Shown here piece by piece: positions 58,132 to 64,000 of a DNA stretch of 64,000 nucleotides. This DNA comes from Entonaema liquescens (Eukaryota; Ascomycota; Sordariomycetes; Xylariales; Xylariaceae), in assembly GCA_902805475.1 (NCBI GenBank), contig CADCSX010000002.1, forward strand, positions 2,480,001 to 2,544,000, written 5' to 3'. Position numbers and translations under genes: made by a program. Numbering within the stretch: the first letter of the stretch is position 1; each line of letters begins with the position of its first letter. The notes beneath the pieces were generated by a model. That model did not search any database. It had not been told where the DNA came from and saw only the letters and a list, made by a program, of their open reading frames with translations.

Positions 58132-59310
58132 ATGGCAATCCTAGAAGACGTTCCAGGTATCAAAGTTGTCGTGCAGGTTGTCGGCAGTGATGCGACTGAA
58201 TATGAGGACCCGAATGCCTTGGAGCGAGAGGAGACCAGGAACGCGACTTGTCCAACTTCAACTAAATATATTGAATGCATTGATGGGGCCGCATTCAGCA
58301 TCAAAACCACAATTACTGAGGCCTACCGATGGAAACAGAGGATGAATTGTTTTAAGCTGGATTTTCGCATTGACGGCAACGTTATTGGTAGTTCAGCCAT
58401 AAGGAAAGAGCAAAGGTCCAACGGCATTTTGACACATACTAAAGAAGGCGAGAAGTTGTACTGTGCTCAGACCAACAGATGGGTTCTTCAAAGATTTGCA
58501 TTTTCTGCTATTGACGTCGGTATGCTTCATATCGTCGACAGCTTGGTAATAGTAAACTAACTGATGCCCAAGTTGATGATTCGGAAAAGGGTCGAATTGA
58601 GGACGATATCAAGTTAGCTAGGAGACTAGGGCTGATTGAGGTTCGGGTTTTTCGTGGCGCCTGGTTAGGATCTCTTCCGCTGTTATCAGGGCCTATTAGA
58701 ACAAGCGACAAATTGAAGCTTGCGGAAAAGTCACTCAAGGGCAAGGCTATATCTCATAGAACCTCGTACGTATTTTCACCCTAGTATTTTGTATAAGGCC
58801 TGCGTTAATACCAACCCAAACAAGATTTTTGCCAGAACGTATACCAACTCCCCATGGCTGTAACGTAGACTTCATCGACGGCAAGAATAGACCTATCGCA
58901 ATATTCCGATTCCACTATAGATCTAGAGGTATGATGTATAGGTGGCAGTCACATTCGGAGTGGTATTTAACTAACCTTTTAGATGCTCTAAAACAAGAGA
59001 TGGTCATCCCCCGATCACCATCGCTAGGTCTAGGGCCAAAACGCGAAGTTGGTCAAATGTCGCGTGCCGAACTGGAGCAGCTAGCTGGAGAGAGACTTAA
59101 CCAGCTACAGGTATGTCATTGTACTAACTAACTACACTTCCTATTAACAAGACTTAGAGAAATGAAAACACTAAGGAGGAGCGTAAGCCTACTATCAAAC
59201 AGGAGTTTGGTGGAATCATTGACTTGACCGACGAGATGGAGCGGCCTATCAAGTCTACCCCACTCATTGACGCAGTACCGAGTGAAGTTATTGATCTCAC
59301 GGACGATTGA
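58132..59310 (+). CDS. DUF7918 protein with two C-terminal SIM-like motifs
   Basis: Exons 58132-58519, 58573-58765, 58825-59110 and 59158-59310 give 339 residues with agreeing phases (introns 47-59 nt with clear CTAAC branch points). The N-terminal domain has the pattern of fungal DUF7918 proteins: GIKVVVQVVGSDATEYEDP, TKYIECIDGAAFSI, LDFRIDGNVIGSS, RFAFSAIDVVDD and LGLIEVRVFRG. The middle has IFRFHYRSRGM, and a MSRAELEQLAGERL helix precedes the end. The last 45 residues are acidic and contain GIIDLTDE and, at the very end, EVIDLTDD. Both fit the hydrophobic-core-plus-acid pattern of SUMO-interacting motifs. DUF7918 has no agreed function; the paired motifs suggest a nuclear protein that binds SUMO or a SUMO-modified partner. 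That is inference. Confidence 0.82.
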
Positions 59311-59599
59311 ATAACGTTTTCGACTGATCCGGTATGAAAGATGTGGCTATCATCCGGATCGTGAGGTATTGTCAACACTTATCAACACCAACAAAAACAA
59401 GAGTCTGTTCGCGTCTTCTATATTCGTATGCGTTACTTTGGTACACGGGGTATTAACTATAGCATCTTCTAAACTAACAAAAAAAAAAAAGTCATGAAAC
59501 GATAATTCATTGGAACAGGTAGTATAGGTAATGCCAGTATATATAAATTTAAAGATATACATATTACGTCCGTTTCATTCTAGAGTGAGCATATAGGTA

Positions 59600-59910
59600 T
59601 TAGTGCTGTCTACACAAGTTCGACGTAGCACCCCCAAGGGGGTGCTGCGCATTGATTAAGGAAACGGGCAAGATTCGGGATTTAACCGAAATACTTCCGA
59701 ATAAGCGTGTTTCCCACGTATTTTGATGTATTTTATAATATTTCATAAAATTTTATTATTCTTTTTCCTTTTCCAGAATTAGCAAGGGTCGGAATAACTT
59801 CTTATTGGTATTCAAAGTTTGGTACGCTATTCCTAATTACTGCCCGTTTCCTTAATCAATGCGCAGCACCCCTTGGGGGTGCTACGTCGAACTTGTGTAG
59901 ACAGCACTAA
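59600..59910. mobile_element. 311-bp MITE with ~70-bp inverted repeats, TA target duplication
   Basis: The left arm 59600-59670 and right arm 59841-59910 are reverse complements over about 70 bases with one single-base indel (in the G/C run). The element is flanked by TA on both sides (59598-59599, 59911-59912), as Tc1/mariner-pogo (Fot1-like) elements are. Each arm also holds its own hairpin, AGCACCCCCAA plus GGGGGTGCT. The 170-bp centre is AT-rich and codes for nothing. It is therefore a non-autonomous miniature element. The near identity of the arms points to recent insertion. It sits 298 bp upstream of the dehydratase start. Confidence 0.85.
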
Positions 59911-60207
59911 TAACAGGCTTCTCTGACGACAGAAGACGAGGCTAGCTGAGTTTAGCGTAACCAGTCCCCTTGCATTGGATGGAACCCTCTAACGTCGTAC
60001 CTGTATTCCTAGCTCCCCACTTCAAATACAGCTACCTCCTACCTACATACGTGTGCATGGTAGCAAGGGAGGTACGTACCTAGGCGTATCTACCTAATGG
60101 AGTTTTGATTTTTCTCCCCACGGAATTTCCAAAACCTTCGTTGTATTTACCAACTTCATTTACTCTCCGCCTCACTTAGATTCAGCCATTGAGCACCCAC
60201 AAGCACA

Positions 60208-61082
60208 ATGGCCGACACTACGAAGCCCGTAAAGAAATCTTCGCCGGTAAAGAAATCCTCACCGGTAAAGAATGGCTACTTAATCCTATATAACGCCGTT
60301 TCGGCTGCCCTTTGGCTCACCGTGCTGGGCCGGGTCATTACCGTCAACCTTACTAGCACCCCACAGGTGGTCTACCCTGCTGTTGGCGAGTTCTGCAAAT
60401 GGACGCAGACGTTGGCTGGAATGGAGATTTTGCACTCACTGTTAGGTAAGTCCTACCTCTAGCCTCTTGTTTCCACATATAGTCCATTTTCGCATGACTT
60501 GGAAGGGGATTTTATATCGGACAAACTAGGAAACTGACATCTTAATTGCTGATAGGTGTCGTACGCGCCCCGTTCTTCACGACTTTTATGCAAGTCTTTA
60601 GCAGATACGCGATCGTATGGGGGATAACTGGGCTGTTCCCTGAGCTTGCCCTTGGAAGTAGCAGCGGCGATACTTATAGCAGCATTGCCTATTCGTCTAT
60701 GCTCGTAGCATGGGGTGTTACCGAGGTTATCCGATACTCGTTTTTTGCTCTATCACTAGCGTCAGGCGGACAGCCACCTTCGATATTGCACTGGCTACGT
60801 TACCATACATTCTTCATTCTATATCCCGTCGGTATCTCGAGCGAAGCGTACCTAATCTGGCGTGCTGTTGAACCTGCTAAAGCCGGCGTCAGCCCGCTAT
60901 ACTCGACTGTGCTTTTCGGATATGTTGCATTAGTTTATCCTCCTTGTAAGTAATGCCTCGGCGGATCCCTGAGAATACCTGCTAATACGATATTTCTAGC
61001 TGCGTATTTCTTGTATACACATATGATGTCTCAAAGGCGGAAGATTTTCGGAGCCAAGGCACAGAAAAAGACCGCTAAATAG
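60208..61082 (+). CDS. PHS1: Very-long-chain 3-hydroxyacyl-CoA dehydratase (PTPLA/Phs1)
   Basis: Exons 60208-60445, 60556-60945 and 61000-61082 give 236 residues with agreeing phases. The protein has about six membrane helices. PTPLA landmarks are GYLILYNAVSAALWLTVLGR, then QTLAGMEILHSLLGVVRAPFFTTFMQVFSR (across intron 1), VTEVIRYSFFAL, and the catalytic Tyr and Glu in LRYHTFFILYPVGISSEAYL. The C-terminus RRKIFGAKAQKKTAK is lysine-rich, fitting ER retrieval. The enzyme dehydrates 3-hydroxyacyl-CoA in the ER elongation cycle that makes very-long-chain fatty acids for sphingolipids; it is single-copy and essential in yeast. The N-terminus carries three KKSSPVK-like repeats that are unusual but short. 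No lesion was seen. Confidence 0.93.
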
Positions 61083-61254
61083 AGCTCACGTGTTCATTTA
61101 TGATACAACCAGAATTACGGACCATAAATCCCGAATGGAAGAAATGAATATATTCATGAGAGGTATCGATGTAAGGGATGGGAATAATATATACGTAGAA
61201 AGATAGACATAATCCACCTATAAACGTAGCCGAACGCCTACTCCGTAATCCTAT

Positions 61255-62623
61255 CTATTCAATTGCGTGTCGGCCGCTTGTTTCATACCACTCGTTGCGG
61301 GACCAGCGTACTATCAGGTTCTTTGCGTCTTCAGATAACTTGCGGTATCCTGGATTTTCTTTGGGCTCAAACATCGCTGTATAAGTTAGTACCCACATAT
61401 GCCATTCAAGTAGTTGAGTCGTTTGGGGAAAGACAAAGAAAAATAAAACTTACCCATATGTGCCCCTATCTCATCCGTCGCCTTGTCATTTACAGCTTCC
61501 ATCCACAGACCTGTCGTACGTTTATCCTTCTCTGGCAAATTACAGAAAGTCCGATCGTTACCCATCACCGTTCCCACCATGCTGACCTGCTTCGCGGATG
61601 CAGCTTTGCCAAGCCGCGTATATAAGTTCGCAAACCCGACACCCATTTGCCGATCCAATTTCACCATCTTTGCTACTCGCTCTCGTAGCTCCGTGCCCCT
61701 GGCTAGACACCCTACGAATTCAAGATGTGAACTGACCCATGACCATCCTGAGGTAAGATGATCCCGGTTCATATATGCCGCCGCGCCGCCAGCTGCTAGA
61801 GCACCTGCTGCTCCGGCCGCCATCGCGATCTGACCCCAACCCCATCCACCGCTACTCTGTTTCTTCTTCTCCTGCGGTGTTTCCGGAGCAGGCAAAGCAC
61901 CGGCAGGCTTCTTACTATTACCTCCGGTATTTCCGGACGCTTGGTTGTAGTTATTCCAGAATATACTGGATAGGCCGCTAAGCTGGGTCAATGCGCCGTT
62001 GACACTATTATAATGGCCTTCAGCACCGTGAGCAACGACTCCGGGGGAAATTCCGAGGTAAGGAGTATCGAACGCGAGAACTCCTTGGATGTAAGGGAAC
62101 ATCAGGCTTGTGGGACCCAGAGATTCGCCGACTAGAACGGTGAGGCTGTCGCGATGGCTGGCTGTATTGGTATGCGTGACGGGCACCTCGGAAGCGAGAC
62201 CGATGGCAGTCTCGGCTGCAACAATACCACCCATAGAGTGCCCGATTAAGATCGTACGAACAGACGGATCAACAGTCGGAGAAGGTGTTCCGGCGGCGAC
62301 CTCGAGGTCGATTACTCGGTTGAGAAGCCAGTCGCGGAAGCGATCGACGCACTCGTGTAAGTCGCCGCGAGTCTCATATCGAGGGTACGTAATAGCGCGT
62401 ACCGAGACTTTGGGTAAGGCAGCACCTACAAGAGCAGCAAGGTGCTGGGCGAACTCGGACTTTTCGCCGAAGGTGTCGTCACCCCCTATTATCGATTTAT
62501 TCAGTTAGCATATATGTAAATACTGCCTAGCACCAGTAATAGAAGAGTGGCAAGAATATATTATAAGTATGAATTTACCTTGAAGCCGTGAATAAAACAC
62601 AGCAGTAATGTCTTCTTCATCAT
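61255..62623 (-). CDS. Alpha/beta hydrolase (DUF676-type lipase/esterase), one-base frame problem at exon 1-2 junction
   Basis: Exons 62623-62579, 62485-61454 and 61376-61255. Exon 1 (MMKKTLLLCFIHGFK) has the oxyanion-hole HGF of this family. Exon 2 has the nucleophile elbow LIGHSMGGIVAAET with the catalytic Ser, LAFDTPYLGISP, a hydrophobic Ala/Gly segment (QIAMAAGAAGALAAGGAAAY) that may enter a membrane, and VMGNDRTFCNLP. Exon 3 ends VRWSRNEWYETSGRHAIE. The exon 2-3 junction is in phase. The exon 1-2 junction (GTAAAT donor, AATAG acceptor) is one base short: a G5 run at the acceptor would need six G to read FKGGDDTFG. A different ATG (62635) would give a matching phase but lose the HGF motif. 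About 399 residues are expected. Function is probably serine ester hydrolysis; substrate unknown. Confidence 0.78.
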
Positions 62624-63254
62624 GAGTCCCCATCGAAAAAAAGAGAAAAGAGGGACGAGAAAGAAAGTCGATGTAAAGATAAAAAGTCGAGTGGAAGTTT
62701 CAGACCCGGCAAGGTTAGTACCTAACGCATGATAGCTGAGTTCCCTTAGGGCTGTCGGATCGACGCTGACGCTGGAAGGTCCTACGCTTCTAGTGGAACT
62801 GCGCTATTTCCCCGGCGGTTCTTCGCTCCAAAAATGACGTTTCTTTAGCAGGGTGGTTCCACCTAATAGAGCTCGTTCATTTATCAATTATCAATCACCC
62901 CCCAAACTTCCCCAATCATACGTTCATTCCACGCATTATAGCATTTAAGTGCATATGTTATTGTATTATTCGGACCTCTTAAAATCTTCTATTCACTTTA
63001 ATCACATGCACATCACAGAATCCAAAAGTTGGGCGAGTCACAATCCTCAAAAATCATAGATTGGTTCGTCCAATTCGAAATCTCCAAATACGCTATGGAT
63101 AGGACCCATTGCCGAATGAAGAATGACCTACGACCCAATATCCGATGTCCACGACATTCAGTCCTGACGATCACTAAATGGAGATTTTATGTCATGCCAA
63201 CGTGAAGCACTGCACGAGATATGACCTTTGAAACTTCCGATTGAATCACGCCAG
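62624..63254. other. Intergenic, AT-rich, nothing recognised
   Basis: Promoter of the hydrolase and 3' flank of the oxygenase. No coding frame or repeat of note. Confidence 0.6.
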
Positions 63255-64000
63255 CTAATAAGTAGCTGTCAACCTCTGGACAAGATAATCGCCGCTATTG
63301 ATGCCCTCATATTTTCTGTCCTGTTCGGTAGCGTAAGTGTTAGGGATGGCCTCGATGTAGTCTTTGAAATTGGGGTTGCAGAAGTATCTGCAAAGCTTTG
63401 TTAGCCGTATTCTTCGGCGCGTAACGGGACTCCACGTGTACGTACGCTATACTATATCTGGCTGGATAAATATCGTCTTGACGAGATGGAGGCTCTACAA
63501 CACGATGGATCGTGCTCTTGATGTTGTCGTTGCTCCACCTTGCAAGCAAATCACCAGCGTTCACCACGCAGGTGTCCTCGATGGGCGCCGCGTCAACAAA
63601 GACACCTGTCGGACTCTGTACCTGCAGACCGCCCTGGGAATCCTGGAATAACAATGTGATGGAGCCGTAGTCGCTATGCGCGCCGGTGCGAACTTGGCCT
63701 GGATTGATCTTGAAGACGTCCCTCTTAACTTCGGGGTAATGAAGGAGCCTCAGTGTGTTATCTCCGACATCTGTATACTTGTCGAACCATGATTCCTCGA
63801 TACCCAGGCCGACAGCAATGGCGCGCATTACTTCTATATGCAAATTCTTACATTTTTCATGGAAGTCAAGCATTGTTTCCTTGAAGCCTACCAGCTCGCC
63901 CTCTTCATGAGGCCAATGATTTGGACGACCTGGTTCGTTTTCGCGACCGATTTCAAGGCTTTCTTTTAAATCGGGCACAGCATCTCTCAGCTTCTTGATA
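63255..64000 (-). CDS. 2-oxoglutarate/Fe(II) oxygenase (IPNS-like), 5' end cut by the window
   Basis: The last two exons are visible: from the window edge to 63446, and 63387-63255, joined by a 58-nt intron (GTACGT donor, TTGCAG acceptor) that turns the text into ARYSIAYFCNPNFKDYIEA. The frame is open to the right edge (IKKLRDAVPDL), so the N-terminal DIOX_N part lies outside. The Fe(II) facial triad is present: His and Asp in TGAHSDYGSITLLFQD and the distal His in KSTIHRVV. The R-x-S pair in ARYSIAY binds 2-oxoglutarate. The end EGINSGDYLVQRLTATY is typical of fungal isopenicillin-N-synthase-like oxygenases. These hydroxylate, desaturate or cyclise small molecules; the substrate is unknown. 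The visible part, about 230 residues, has no lesion. Confidence 0.9.

Overview
This window is nuclear DNA of a filamentous ascomycete, most likely a Pezizomycotina of the Sordariomycetes type. The evidence is the many short introns (about 50-120 nt) with GTRNGT donors, CTAAC-like branch points and YAG acceptors, and gene families typical of that group: HET, STAND/NACHT, Zn2Cys6 regulator, HsbA, velvet, TDT transporter and DUF7918. I saw no rRNA, convincing tRNA, CRISPR or viral sequence. Splice sites were placed by eye; every multi-exon model below was checked for consistent phase and for continuity of the family motifs.

Layout. 1-1.6 kb: 3' part of a HET-domain gene cut by the window edge. 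4.4-5.0 kb: a small stand-alone velvet-domain protein. 6.5-7.0 kb (minus): mitochondrial BolA. 7.7-10.5 kb (minus): secreted subtilisin with a PA insert. 13.6-15.0 kb (minus): TDT-family organic anion or sulfite transporter. 15-21 kb: simple repeats, poor intergenic DNA and a decayed SnoaL-like gene. 21.2-22.8 kb (minus): bicovalent FAD oxidase with an 8-bp exon. 25.9-27.8 kb: ThDP-dependent acetolactate-synthase-like enzyme. 31.2-32.2 kb: PHO80-type cyclin. 33.6 kb: small cysteine-rich secreted protein. 34.4-36.1 kb: Xaa-Pro dipeptidase. 37.0-39.4 kb: DUR3-like urea/polyamine symporter. 39.8-41.5 kb (minus): serine carboxypeptidase. 42.5-46.9 kb (minus): a six-exon gene that joins an HsbA-like surface-binding head to a Ser/Thr/Tyr stalk of roughly 1000 residues with a GPI-like tail. 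48.0-50.5 kb: a wrecked STAND/NACHT gene. 50.6-51.7 kb (minus): MYND-finger protein. 53.4-54.1 kb: DUF1349 protein. 55.1-57.5 kb: Zn2Cys6 transcription factor with two one-base losses. 58.1-59.3 kb: DUF7918 protein ending in two SUMO-interaction-like motifs. 59.6-59.9 kb: a 311-bp TA-flanked inverted-repeat element. 60.2-61.1 kb: 3-hydroxyacyl-CoA dehydratase. 61.3-62.6 kb (minus): alpha/beta hydrolase. 63.3-64 kb (minus): 2-oxoglutarate/Fe(II) oxygenase running off the right edge.

The genes do not form one obvious pathway or biosynthetic cluster. Themes are extracellular protein breakdown (subtilisin, carboxypeptidase, plus the intracellular prolidase that would finish proline dipeptides), nutrient uptake (TDT, DUR3), surface and secreted proteins (HsbA adhesin, cysteine-rich protein), and self/non-self recognition genes (HET, STAND). 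The strongest candidates for something undescribed are the HsbA-stalk protein, the DUF7918 protein with paired SIM-like motifs, and the orphan velvet protein, whose 5' flank carries a fragment resembling its own last exon. Several otherwise intact genes differ from a clean frame by one base next to short homopolymers, so sequencing error should be excluded before calling them broken.
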